64,000 nucleotides of DNA from Leptospira soteropolitanensis. GTDB lineage: Bacteria > Spirochaetota > Leptospiria > Leptospirales > Leptospiraceae. Shown here in pieces: positions 37,659-45,446 of this stretch. The notes below the pieces were generated by a model. The model searched no databases. It saw only the letters and a program-made list of their open reading frames with translations, and was not told where the DNA came from. A program made the translations under genes and the position numbers. The first letter of the stretch is position 1. The number at the start of each line of letters is the position of its first letter. The stretch spans positions 62,001 to 126,000 of the forward strand of contig NZ_JAMQPN010000002.1 of assembly GCF_026151655.1 (NCBI RefSeq), written 5' to 3'.

Positions 37659-38723
37659 TTGTTAAGTTTGTTTCCCGAAAATCTGATTTTAAAATATGGA
37701 AAACCAGGTTCACCCTATCCAAAGGATATGGATGGATCTCCGACCGGGTTCTACCGGAGTTGGAAACCTATCTTAATGAAGGAAGGTTTTTACCATTTTC
37801 TTCTTGGTCTTGAGTCTTATTTAGAATTCCAAAAAAAAATTTCCTTTTTAGCAGAAGAACCAGTGGGAGTCTCTTTAGCTCTTTCCTGTATGGTGGAAGT
37901 GAATGTGGCAGGTGGGATTCTCAATCATGCGATAAGGAGTGACTCGGAGAACCAAACTTTAAACCAAAAGAAGGTTAACAGTGAGGTTTTAAATTCTCTT
38001 TGGGACGGCTTTCGGGATGCCGAACCTACGAAAATTTTTGCTGTGGGTGTGAGTGAACCGGGCTGGGAAACCAAACTTCGTAAGTTAAGTTCCAAGGTGG
38101 AGAATGGAAAATTATCCGGAACCAAATCCTTTATCACCAATGGAGCAGAAGCAGATAGCATTTTTTGGGTAATCAAAGATGATGATTCCAATCCCGTGTA
38201 TTTAGTGCACCGATCCAAAAAAAGTGAAAAGTTAGGTAGTAACGAAACGACTTTCGAAAACCAAAGTTCAGAAGAATTGTTTCATACCGATTTTACCCCT
38301 TTAGTCTCCCACATTAAACTTACGTTATGCGAATATACTATTTCTCAGAAAGATTTGATTCTGGAAAATTACGGAAATCTCGGAATGGAGTTAAGATTAA
38401 AAGAATTACTCTCCTTAGTTTCTTTACTGATTGGAAAAACTAAGAAGGTTTCACTGGAAAACGGATTGGTGGCAGAAGAAAGAGAGAAACTGATCGTTTG
38501 GCAGGAGACCTTTCTTTCTCAGTGTTATGGAAACCCAAATTCAGAGTTTTTACTGTCCGGATTTCCTTATCCTACAGAGGGACTTCTCCAAGCCGTAACA
38601 TCCTACTGGAATTTGGCAAATCCGAAAGATTTAAAGTCAATGGATCCAGATTACCAACTTTTCGTTTGGGAAGATCAGTTCACTAAAGTTTTAATCCAAA
38701 AGAAAAAACGAAAATTACTTTAA
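37659..38723 (+). CDS. Acyl-CoA dehydrogenase-like protein, probably inactive
   Basis: 354 residues from the TTG at 37659; an ATG at about 37729 (MDGSPTGFYRSW) is a possible later start. The middle stretch FAVGVSEPGWETKLRKLSSKVENGKLSGTKSFITNGAEADSIFWVI matches the acyl-CoA dehydrogenase beta domain (signature 1: A-x-x-E-x-x, then G-x-K-x-F-I-T-N-G). The family C-terminal four-helix domain with the catalytic Glu and the YxGT-x-E-I-x-R motif is absent, replaced by a shorter, different sequence. So the enzyme activity is doubtful. Two bases after uvrA; likely co-transcribed. Function unknown. Confidence 0.7.
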   Translation: MLSLFPENLILKYGKPGSPYPKDMDGSPTGFYRSWKPILMKEGFYHFLLGLESYLEFQKKISFLAEEPVGVSLALSCMVEVNVAGGILNHAIRSDSENQTLNQKKVNSEVLNSLWDGFRDAEPTKIFAVGVSEPGWETKLRKLSSKVENGKLSGTKSFITNGAEADSIFWVIKDDDSNPVYLVHRSKKSEKLGSNETTFENQSSEELFHTDFTPLVSHIKLTLCEYTISQKDLILENYGNLGMELRLKELLSLVSLLIGKTKKVSLENGLVAEEREKLIVWQETFLSQCYGNPNSEFLLSGFPYPTEGLLQAVTSYWNLANPKDLKSMDPDYQLFVWEDQFTKVLIQKKKRKLL

Positions 38724-39676
38724 TGGTGGTGGTCATGGGCATGACCGTGGCTATGACCGTGATGGCCAAACTCACGTTCCGATTCTCTAACAGAAATTTC
38801 TTCCAGTTTTTCTTTGAGTGATGAGGAAAGGATTTCTACGGATACAAAAGGTACTCCAAATTCACCTTTAAGAACTTTATGAATTTCTAATACAATTTTA
38901 TCTCTGTCTGTTCCTTGGTTAACTAAAATTTGGATCTCAACAGAAAAAACTCCTGATGTGAGTTTACGAACTGTAATTTGTGGAACAGATACAATTCCTT
39001 TTAAGGTTTGGATATGATCCAATAGATGTTCTTTGTCGAAATCACTTGTATCTGCTTCGATTAATATTTCCACAGATTCTTTCACGATTCCATAGGATGT
39101 TTTAAGAATGAATATTCCTAAAACGATACTGAGAAAACTATCTACCTCTTTATATCCAGTAAAACGAATGATAAGAGCTCCGACAATCACTGCCAAAGTT
39201 CCTAAGAGATCACTTAAAACATGCAAATAGGCAGACTTTAGGTTAAGACTTGTTTTGCTAACACCGACAAGCAGGCCTGCAGATATTAGATTGATTCCAA
39301 ATCCAATCAGTGAATAAGCCAACATGGAATCTGCTTCTACATGCGCGGTCCCTGAAAATCTCAGGTAACTTTCATAAAGAATAAATCCGGCCATTCCAAT
39401 CAGGAGAAGTCCGTTGATAAAAGCAGCAAGAACTTCAAAACGGTGAAATCCAAAAGGGTATTTCTCAGTGGGTCTTTTGGATGCAACGAGTAGGGCGAAT
39501 AAAGAAATGATATGCGCAAAAACATCGGTGAAAATATGACCTGCATCTGCAAAAAGGGCAAGACTTCCGCTCTCTCTGGACCCAATCCACTCAATAAAAA
39601 ATATGACTATGGATAAAATACCTGAAAGGCTTAAAAAAAATACCAATCGTGAACGTTTGGGTCTAGGTTTACTCAT
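38720..39676 (-). CDS. Cation diffusion facilitator, zinc-type exporter
   Basis: 318 residues from the ATG at 39676, which overlaps the stop of the upstream OmpA gene by 8 bases; an ATG three codons earlier (39685) is equally possible. Six membrane segments, with the metal-binding HxxxD pairs ALFADAGHIFTDVFAHIISL (helix 2) and KSAYLHVLSDLLGTLAVIVG (helix 5), and a soluble C-terminal domain. The tail HGHSHGHAHDHHH is His-rich and ends the protein, as in ZitB/CzcD zinc exporters. It exports divalent metal from the cytoplasm with proton antiport; zinc is the likely substrate (inference). Confidence 0.92.
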   Translation of the reverse strand: MSKPRPKRSRLVFFLSLSGILSIVIFFIEWIGSRESGSLALFADAGHIFTDVFAHIISLFALLVASKRPTEKYPFGFHRFEVLAAFINGLLLIGMAGFILYESYLRFSGTAHVEADSMLAYSLIGFGINLISAGLLVGVSKTSLNLKSAYLHVLSDLLGTLAVIVGALIIRFTGYKEVDSFLSIVLGIFILKTSYGIVKESVEILIEADTSDFDKEHLLDHIQTLKGIVSVPQITVRKLTSGVFSVEIQILVNQGTDRDKIVLEIHKVLKGEFGVPFVSVEILSSSLKEKLEEISVRESEREFGHHGHSHGHAHDHHH

Positions 39677-40724
39677 GGTTTGCATTAAGGGAACCTGTAG
39701 CTCTCGGGACAACCACGATGTCCACTCGCCGATTGAGAGCTTTGTTTTCTTTGGTAGTATTCGGAACAATAGGTTGAAACTCACCATAACCAGCACTAGA
39801 AAAGTTTTTTGGGTTTAGGTTTTTATTTTGTAACATATAGTCTAAAACTGCTAATGCTCGTTCGCTGGATAAATGCCAATTGTTACGGAATTTTGTTTTG
39901 ATCGGGACATTGTCCGTATGGCCTTCTACAACAATATAATTTTCTGGATAAGAAGCTAAGATTTCTCTGATTTTTTCTATGGCAGGAAGTATCGCTGGTT
40001 TTAATTCAGAAGAGCCACTATCAAAAGAAATTTTGTCATCGATATTGATAATGAGTTTGTTGTGAAAACGTTTGAGTCTAATTTGACCTGAGGTAATTTC
40101 CTTTGCTAGTTTTTCTTCAAACTCCTTGGTTTGTTCTGCGAGGCGCTCCAATTCCCTTTTTTGTTCTTTAGTGAGCTTACGAAGGTTTGCCAGCTCTTCT
40201 TCTAAGTTACGGATTCTTTCTTTTAGTTCATCAATTTTTGATTCATAATTATCACGAAGTTTCTGTTCTTTTTGTAAGCATTCGCGCTCTTTATCTTCTA
40301 ATCTTTTCTTAAGTGCATCTATATCTGCTCTATCTTTTTCTTCGCGTTTTCGATTTTCATCAGCGAGCAACCTTTCCTTATCAGTTCCTTTTTTTTCTAA
40401 ACCACGAAGGCGCATATCGTAATCGCGCATTTTATCGGAGAATTCATCCTGTTCTTTGGCTCGATTGCGTTTCTCTAATTCCAAATCTTCTGTAAGGTTT
40501 CGATTTTGGATTTGAAGGTCTTTTTTTTCTTCTTCTAAACGATTTAATTCGTTTTGGTGTTGTCTACGAATGTCAGCAAGCTCTAATTCCAAAGCATATT
40601 TTTCTTTGTAGATTTGGTTGTATTCGTAGGGAAAATAGATCCAGTCCGCAGAAAGAGTGGAAATGGATAGGAAAGTAAAAAATATAAAGCAACCAAAGAT
40701 TTTAAAATTACTTCGCATCGTCAA
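39669..40724 (-). CDS. OmpA-family peptidoglycan-binding protein with coiled coil
   Basis: 351 residues. A signal peptide (FKIFGCFIFFTFLSISTLSA, about 7-26) is followed by a long charged coiled coil (about 35-205) and an OmpA/MotB domain (about 215-340). The peptidoglycan-binding residues are in VVEGHTDNVPIK and NRRVDIVV (conserved Asp and Arg), with the typical WHLSSERALAVLDYML and FSSAGYGEFQPIVPN between. Anchors or spans the periplasm to peptidoglycan. It overlaps the upstream lipoprotein gene by 17 bases and the downstream exporter gene by 8, so the three are co-translated. Confidence 0.92.
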   Translation of the reverse strand: MTMRSNFKIFGCFIFFTFLSISTLSADWIYFPYEYNQIYKEKYALELELADIRRQHQNELNRLEEEKKDLQIQNRNLTEDLELEKRNRAKEQDEFSDKMRDYDMRLRGLEKKGTDKERLLADENRKREEKDRADIDALKKRLEDKERECLQKEQKLRDNYESKIDELKERIRNLEEELANLRKLTKEQKRELERLAEQTKEFEEKLAKEITSGQIRLKRFHNKLIINIDDKISFDSGSSELKPAILPAIEKIREILASYPENYIVVEGHTDNVPIKTKFRNNWHLSSERALAVLDYMLQNKNLNPKNFSSAGYGEFQPIVPNTTKENKALNRRVDIVVVPRATGSLNANHE

Positions 40725-41400
40725 AACTATCCTCTAAGTTGACTTTTGGCAAACTAGGAGCCTCAGTTTTTACTCGTTCCCAATCAGAAACACGACGACG
40801 GGCATCTGATTTTTTTTCAGCATATTGAGTTTCATAAACTTCTTTTTTTATGTATTCTGGATCTGCCGGAGTTTTACCTTGCGATTCTTGGAATTTAACT
40901 GCAATTTCTGACCGAACTAATTCGAGTTCGGCGATGAGTTCTCCGAGGGCTGCTTCCTTCATTTCCAAATAGGCTTTATCTTCCTTTTCCTTTTGTACCC
41001 AGGTTTTATATCGAGTTTCTTCTTTGGCTCTTTCCAATTCATGAGCCTGACTTTCATCCAAATAACGTTTGGATGAGGTACTGTCTTCTTTTAATACAAA
41101 GTAGGTTTCTTTTGTGCGGGCTAAATCTCGCTGTGCACTATGTTTTGTAACTTTGGCCTGGGAAATTTTGATGGCTTGGCCTGTGAGAGTGTTCGCCTTT
41201 CTTTGGATGGAAACTTCGTTGTTCAGTTTGATGATTTTATCGGTGAGGACCCTTGTGGCATTTTTCTGCTCAGCATTCATGACCTCTTCGCGCACATAGG
41301 CATCAGGAACCTTGCTGATTTTGGGTTCGAAAAGAACACATTGGGAAAAAACTAGGATTAGAAAAAGATTCGTTTTCAAAATTCGAACTCGTGCCGACAT
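40708..41400 (-). CDS. Coiled-coil lipoprotein, function unknown
   Basis: 230 residues. MSARVRILKTNLFLILVFSQC is a lipoprotein signal ending in Cys21 (lipobox FSQC, relaxed as usual in spirochaetes). The mature protein is almost all charged helix (VREEVMNAEQKNATRVLTDKIIKLNNEV and on), likely a coiled coil. It precedes the OmpA-like protein, whose own coiled coil could pair with it (inference). No family recognised. It diverges from mgtE with a 65-base gap. Confidence 0.8.
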   Translation of the reverse strand: MSARVRILKTNLFLILVFSQCVLFEPKISKVPDAYVREEVMNAEQKNATRVLTDKIIKLNNEVSIQRKANTLTGQAIKISQAKVTKHSAQRDLARTKETYFVLKEDSTSSKRYLDESQAHELERAKEETRYKTWVQKEKEDKAYLEMKEAALGELIAELELVRSEIAVKFQESQGKTPADPEYIKKEVYETQYAEKKSDARRRVSDWERVKTEAPSLPKVNLEDSFDDAK

Positions 41401-41465
41401 AGGATATAGCCTATGGTCTACGCGACATAACCGTCAATTGGAAATTTCAGGAAATCCGCTGATTT

Positions 41466-42869
41466 ATGGAAGAAGAAAGAAAGAAAGAGTCCGAATTCCG
41501 TATCAAAATCGACAAAGACAGCGATTCCTATGATGAGTTTGTCGGTCAAATCAAAGACCTCATTTCTAATGAGGATTCCAAAAAACTTAAAGAAATGTTT
41601 GATGGGGCTCACCCTGCCGACATAGTCACTGTATTTCGTGACCTAGAAAGAGATGAGGAACTATATTTATTTAGACTCTTATCTAAAGAAGACCAGGCGT
41701 ATGCCCTCATCAAAATGGAGGAGGAAACCTTAGAGTCCTTTTTAGAGGACCTTTCTGTCGATGAGATCTCCCATACACTCAATCATATTGAGACGGATGA
41801 AACAACCTATCTTCTCTCTTATCTTCCTAGCGCAAAACGCGAATTAGTTTTAGCAAATTTGAGTAAAGCCGACAGTTTTGAAATTCGATCCCAATTAGGA
41901 TTTCGCGAGTCCTCTGCTGGCCGACTGATGTCCAAGGACTTTGCGACAGTGTCCATTACGGACAATGTTCGGAAAGGAATCATCAATGTTCGGAAAAAAG
42001 CCAAAGAAATTGAAGATATCTACCAAATTTATGTTACCAACGAAGATGGTGTTCTGGAAGGTTTTATTCCCTTAAAAGATTTATTTTTAACACCCATTAA
42101 TACAAAGGTGGCCAAGATTACCAACTTCTCTGTGTTTGCTTTCCATTATGACGTGGACCAAGAAGAGGTCGCCAATACCTTTAAAAAGTATGATTTAGTG
42201 AGTGCTGCGGTCACAGATGATTTAGGTCGGATTATCGGTCGAATTACAGTTGATGATGTTTTAGAGATCGTAGAGGAAGAAGCTTCAGAAGATATACTTC
42301 TCATGGCTGGGGTGTCAGAAGATGAAAGGTTATCTACGCCTATTTTACAATCAGTAAAACGTCGTATCGTTTGGCTTAATGTGAATTTACTTACTGCCTT
42401 TGTCAGTTCCACTGTGGTTGCTTTTTTTGAGGATACCATTTCGCAGATTGTTGTGCTTGCCACTCTTATGCCCATTGTGGCTGGACTTGGAGGAAACGCA
42501 GGAACGCAGTCAGTAACTGTTGTGATTCGGAATATTGCTACAGGTGATCTTTCTATTTCCAATTGGTGGGAAGCAGTTAGAAAAGAATTTACTATTGGAA
42601 TTCTGAATGGCCTGGTTCTCGGATTTGTAACTGGATGTATGATCTTTTTGGTGAAAGGAAATCTAGTGCTTGGATTTGTGGTGGGAACTGCCATGTTTGT
42701 GAATATGATTGTGGCGTCACTGACAGGTTCATTGGTTCCTATTGTGTTAAAGGGAATGCGAATCGATCCCGCCATTGCTTCTTCCATTTTTGTCACAGCG
42801 ACAACAGATGTGTGTGGGTTTTTCTTTTTCCTCGGACTTGCCACAGTCTTGGCAAAATATTTACTTTAG
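41466..42869 (+). CDS. mgtE: Magnesium transporter MgtE
   Basis: 467 residues. N-terminal MgtE_N superhelix (about 30-145: LKEMFDGAHPADIVTVFRDLERDEELYLFRLL), two CBS domains (about 155-285, with AGRLMSKDFATVSI and ITVDDVLEIVEEEASEDILLMAG), then five membrane segments with the pore motif GLGGNAGTQSVTVVIRNIATGDL and SLTGSLVPIVLKGMRIDPAIASSIFVTATTDVCGF. Imports Mg2+ and gates on cytoplasmic Mg2+ through the N and CBS domains. ATG at 41466. I saw no M-box leader, and the upstream gap (65 bases) is too short for one. Confidence 0.95.
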   Translation: MEEERKKESEFRIKIDKDSDSYDEFVGQIKDLISNEDSKKLKEMFDGAHPADIVTVFRDLERDEELYLFRLLSKEDQAYALIKMEEETLESFLEDLSVDEISHTLNHIETDETTYLLSYLPSAKRELVLANLSKADSFEIRSQLGFRESSAGRLMSKDFATVSITDNVRKGIINVRKKAKEIEDIYQIYVTNEDGVLEGFIPLKDLFLTPINTKVAKITNFSVFAFHYDVDQEEVANTFKKYDLVSAAVTDDLGRIIGRITVDDVLEIVEEEASEDILLMAGVSEDERLSTPILQSVKRRIVWLNVNLLTAFVSSTVVAFFEDTISQIVVLATLMPIVAGLGGNAGTQSVTVVIRNIATGDLSISNWWEAVRKEFTIGILNGLVLGFVTGCMIFLVKGNLVLGFVVGTAMFVNMIVASLTGSLVPIVLKGMRIDPAIASSIFVTATTDVCGFFFFLGLATVLAKYLL

Positions 42870-42931
42870 GGATTGTCCTTTTCATTTTAAATTCTTGCCA
42901 CGCTGATAAACTGCCAAATACTGATGTCGAA

Positions 42932-43567
42932 ATGAAATTCTTCTCTTTGTTTGTCTCTGTATTTTTGTTTTTCATTCTGATTCATTGCCAATCGACGTCT
43001 CCCGTTAGTTCCCATTCAAATGGTGAAACAAACAAGGAAGTTCTCCCTGAAAAAGATATTCTTCCTCCACCGGGCGGAGAAGGAGAAATGATCTTGAATG
43101 AAAGCGGAGAAGAAGTCCAAAACCATTCAGGTGAAATTCCATTCTTTCAAAAAAAGAGCGATTTACCTACCGAACTTTTTCGTGTTTATATAGCTTCTGA
43201 TTCCTATATGGTGCGTCAGATTCGCCATACAGATAAAATACGTAGAAAACCAGATCCTGGTGGCGATGAACTTTCCAAAGAGGAAATGAAAAAATTTGAT
43301 CTCTTAAGCTTCGTAGATGATGGAATGATAACCATTGGACTCAACACGATCACTGGGAAATTGGAATCAATAGCTTTTGACCGCCGCGTCCCAAGAATCA
43401 ATGATGTGGCAAAAATCATACAAAATGATGCTTCCCGTTTTAATTATGAACATTTATCAAAAGATGGAGCACCCATCATCACTAAATTTTTAGTTAGTTA
43501 TCAAATTCGTCTTTATCCTGGCAAAACTAGAGACGAAATCAAACAGATGTTGCAGAAGAAAAAATAA
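42932..43567 (+). CDS. Lipoprotein, function unknown
   Basis: 211 residues from the ATG at 42932 (the frame is open further upstream into mgtE, but has no sensible start there). MKFFSLFVSVFLFFILIHC is a lipoprotein signal ending in Cys19. The mature part begins with a Ser/Glu/Pro-rich linker, then about 130 residues with FRVYIASDSYMVRQIRHTDKIRRKPDPGGDELS, mostly alpha/beta. No family recognised. It follows mgtE by 62 bases and ends in a strong terminator. Confidence 0.8.
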   Translation: MKFFSLFVSVFLFFILIHCQSTSPVSSHSNGETNKEVLPEKDILPPPGGEGEMILNESGEEVQNHSGEIPFFQKKSDLPTELFRVYIASDSYMVRQIRHTDKIRRKPDPGGDELSKEEMKKFDLLSFVDDGMITIGLNTITGKLESIAFDRRVPRINDVAKIIQNDASRFNYEHLSKDGAPIITKFLVSYQIRLYPGKTRDEIKQMLQKKK

Positions 43568-43600
43568 GGTCTTCCGTAGCAGAAGACCTAGGTTTTTTTT
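43567..43600. terminator. Strong Rho-independent terminator
   Basis: AGGTCTTC (43567-43574), loop CGTAGCA, GAAGACCT (43582-43589), then AGG and a T8 run (43593-43600). Perfect 8-base stem directly at the stop of the lipoprotein gene. The converging LEA-type gene ends 23 bases further on, and the stem could also serve it. Confidence 0.85.
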
Positions 43601-43622
43601 CAAAGTAAAACGATTTTAAAAA

Positions 43623-44594
43623 TTACCATTTGAAGTTACCGCGCTTTTCGTAAAAGAAAGGTATGGTTTCCTGAACAGATGGAACCTTTAAACCAGAATC
43701 ACCTTTTAAATCAAATTGAGCCGATTTCGATTGGATAGTTTTATAGAGAGAGGAGCTAATGGAAGTTATGGGAAACTTTGTGGCTACTTTTACTGTCGAA
43801 GTTTTTCCTGAGTTTATGATTTCTTTAGGAGTTCCGTTTAAGAATTTTTCACCTGCTAAATCTAAATTATAGTTAAGGTTTGTTAGGTTTAGGTTGGATG
43901 CAGCTTCGTTAGCAAATACAAAATCAAACTCAGTATTTATATCTAGATTCAGGCCAGAAAGTCCTGCCTTAGTCGCAGAAGTTGCGGGTTGTTTGGAACC
44001 TCCAAGTAGTCCTTTTAGGAAACCAGTGGCAGTATCTGCTAGAGCGCTAGTATTGGAGGCGCTTAGGATATCGGCTTCGGTAGGCATTAAAATTTTAAAG
44101 TTTTGGATCTCAACATTGGGCAGGATGGCAGGAATTTCCTTTTTTTTCACAAAAGGAAAACTAAGTGAATCTTTTCCCAAAAGTTGCCATCCTTTAGGAA
44201 TCGGTACTTTCATATTTCCTTCTGCACTAACTTCTAACAGCGGTTTGTTTGGAAACTTTTTGTAAAGATTTAATAAGTCCGTATATTTTAGTTTTACTTC
44301 CAATGGTAGTTGTTTTGTTTTTTTACCCTCAATGGCCCCTAAATCTGTTTTAACTTGTGAAAGTTTTAATCCTTCGATTTTGATATCCATATCGATGAAT
44401 GAACTAGGAAGAGAAACGGGATAGGGATTTTCTACCGAGGTAACTATGTTTAAGGTGATTTCGGTGAATGTAATACTCTTAATGGAAAGAGAATCGAATT
44501 CAAACTCAGGCATTGGAATTTTGTCCTGAATCACACCTAGGACAGAACATTGCAGACTAAAAATAGAGAGGATTAATGGAAGGGCCAATTTCAT
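43623..44594 (-). CDS. LEA type 2-like lipoprotein
   Basis: 323 residues. MKLALPLILSIFSLQC is a lipoprotein signal ending in Cys16. The mature part opens with SIKSITFTEITLNIVTSVENPYPVSLP, a water-stress/LEA-14 (LEA_2) pattern: a V-x-N-P-(Y/N) core strand. A second similar segment follows later (LDINTEFDFVFANEAASNLNLTNLNYNLDLAGEKFLNG), so two LEA-like domains are likely. Such proteins are periplasmic or surface lipoproteins of unknown role. It follows the exonuclease gene by 31 bases. Confidence 0.8.
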   Translation of the reverse strand: MKLALPLILSIFSLQCSVLGVIQDKIPMPEFEFDSLSIKSITFTEITLNIVTSVENPYPVSLPSSFIDMDIKIEGLKLSQVKTDLGAIEGKKTKQLPLEVKLKYTDLLNLYKKFPNKPLLEVSAEGNMKVPIPKGWQLLGKDSLSFPFVKKKEIPAILPNVEIQNFKILMPTEADILSASNTSALADTATGFLKGLLGGSKQPATSATKAGLSGLNLDINTEFDFVFANEAASNLNLTNLNYNLDLAGEKFLNGTPKEIINSGKTSTVKVATKFPITSISSSLYKTIQSKSAQFDLKGDSGLKVPSVQETIPFFYEKRGNFKW

Positions 44595-44625
44595 GCCAAA
44601 AATCTCTCTTGGATTAAAAGGAATG

Positions 44626-45396
44626 TCAAGTGAATTGAATTTTCATCACTACCGGGGCATGGTCCGAGAGAACAGGTTCTTTCGCAATGGTCACCGTTTC
44701 AATTTTATAACTCGAAGATTTAGTGATAAAAAAATAATCGATTCTCCAACCCTTGTTGTTTTTCCTAGCTTGGAACCTGTAGGTCCACCAGGAATATTCA
44801 TCCTTCACTTCTGGTTGGACTATGCGAAAACAATCCCAAAAACCCAAATCCAAAAACTTAGAAACCCAGGCCCTTTCCTCAGGAAGAAATCCCGAACTCT
44901 TTTGGTTGCTTTTTGCATTGTGGATATCGATTTCTGTATGGGCGATATTGACATCACCACAGACAATCAAAGGTTTTTTCTTCTTTGTATAGGGTTTTGC
45001 TAGTTCGTAAAAGGAATCCAAAAATTGGTATTTGATTTTTTGTCTTTCCTCGCCGCTCGTTCCAGAGGGAAAATAAAGGTTCCAAAGATAAAATTCTGGA
45101 TATTCTAGGAAAACGGACCTTCCTTCCGAGGAATAAATTCCATCTCCAAGTCCAATTGTGACTGATTTTGGTTTTAGTTTCGTAAGGACAGCAGTACCAC
45201 TATAGCCGGGTTTGTCAGCAATACAAGCGAACACTTCATAACCAAGATTTCTAAATTCTTCTCTATCGATTTCAGAGACAGGGGCTTTGGTTTCTTGGAA
45301 ACAAATAATGTCAGGATTTTCCTGACGAATAAAATCTAGTAAACCTTTGCTCAAACTGGAGCGAATTCCGTTGCAATTTAACGTGATGATTTTCAT
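44626..45396 (-). CDS. Exodeoxyribonuclease III (AP endonuclease)
   Basis: 256 residues. Base-excision repair nuclease of the xth/exoA family. LNCNGIRSSLSKGLLDFIRQENPDIICFQETK (metal Glu), GDVNIAHTEIDIHNAKSNQKSSGFLPEERAW (Asp/Asn catalytic region), EYSWWTYRFQARKNNKGWRIDYFFIT and the C-terminal SDHAPVVMKIQF (catalytic Asp-His) are present. ATG at 45396. It diverges from the cyclase gene with a 50-base gap. Confidence 0.95.
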   Translation of the reverse strand: MKIITLNCNGIRSSLSKGLLDFIRQENPDIICFQETKAPVSEIDREEFRNLGYEVFACIADKPGYSGTAVLTKLKPKSVTIGLGDGIYSSEGRSVFLEYPEFYLWNLYFPSGTSGEERQKIKYQFLDSFYELAKPYTKKKKPLIVCGDVNIAHTEIDIHNAKSNQKSSGFLPEERAWVSKFLDLGFWDCFRIVQPEVKDEYSWWTYRFQARKNNKGWRIDYFFITKSSSYKIETVTIAKEPVLSDHAPVVMKIQFT

Positions 45397-45446
45397 CTAG
45401 AATTGAGATCGATTGTTTGGCCTAATAAGTCGATACTAAAAATGGC

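Noticed and set aside
41401..41465. M-box magnesium riboswitch ahead of mgtE
   Set aside because: The 65-base gap is too short and shows no such fold.
42146..42844. Long minus-strand frames inside mgtE, uvrA, leuA and xseA
   Set aside because: They are codon-bias shadows of well-identified genes on the other strand and match no family.
42635..42931. Upstream extension of the lipoprotein frame, with a second lipobox-like FILNSC
   Set aside because: It lies in mgtE or just after it, and has no usable start codon between the mgtE stop and ATG 42932.
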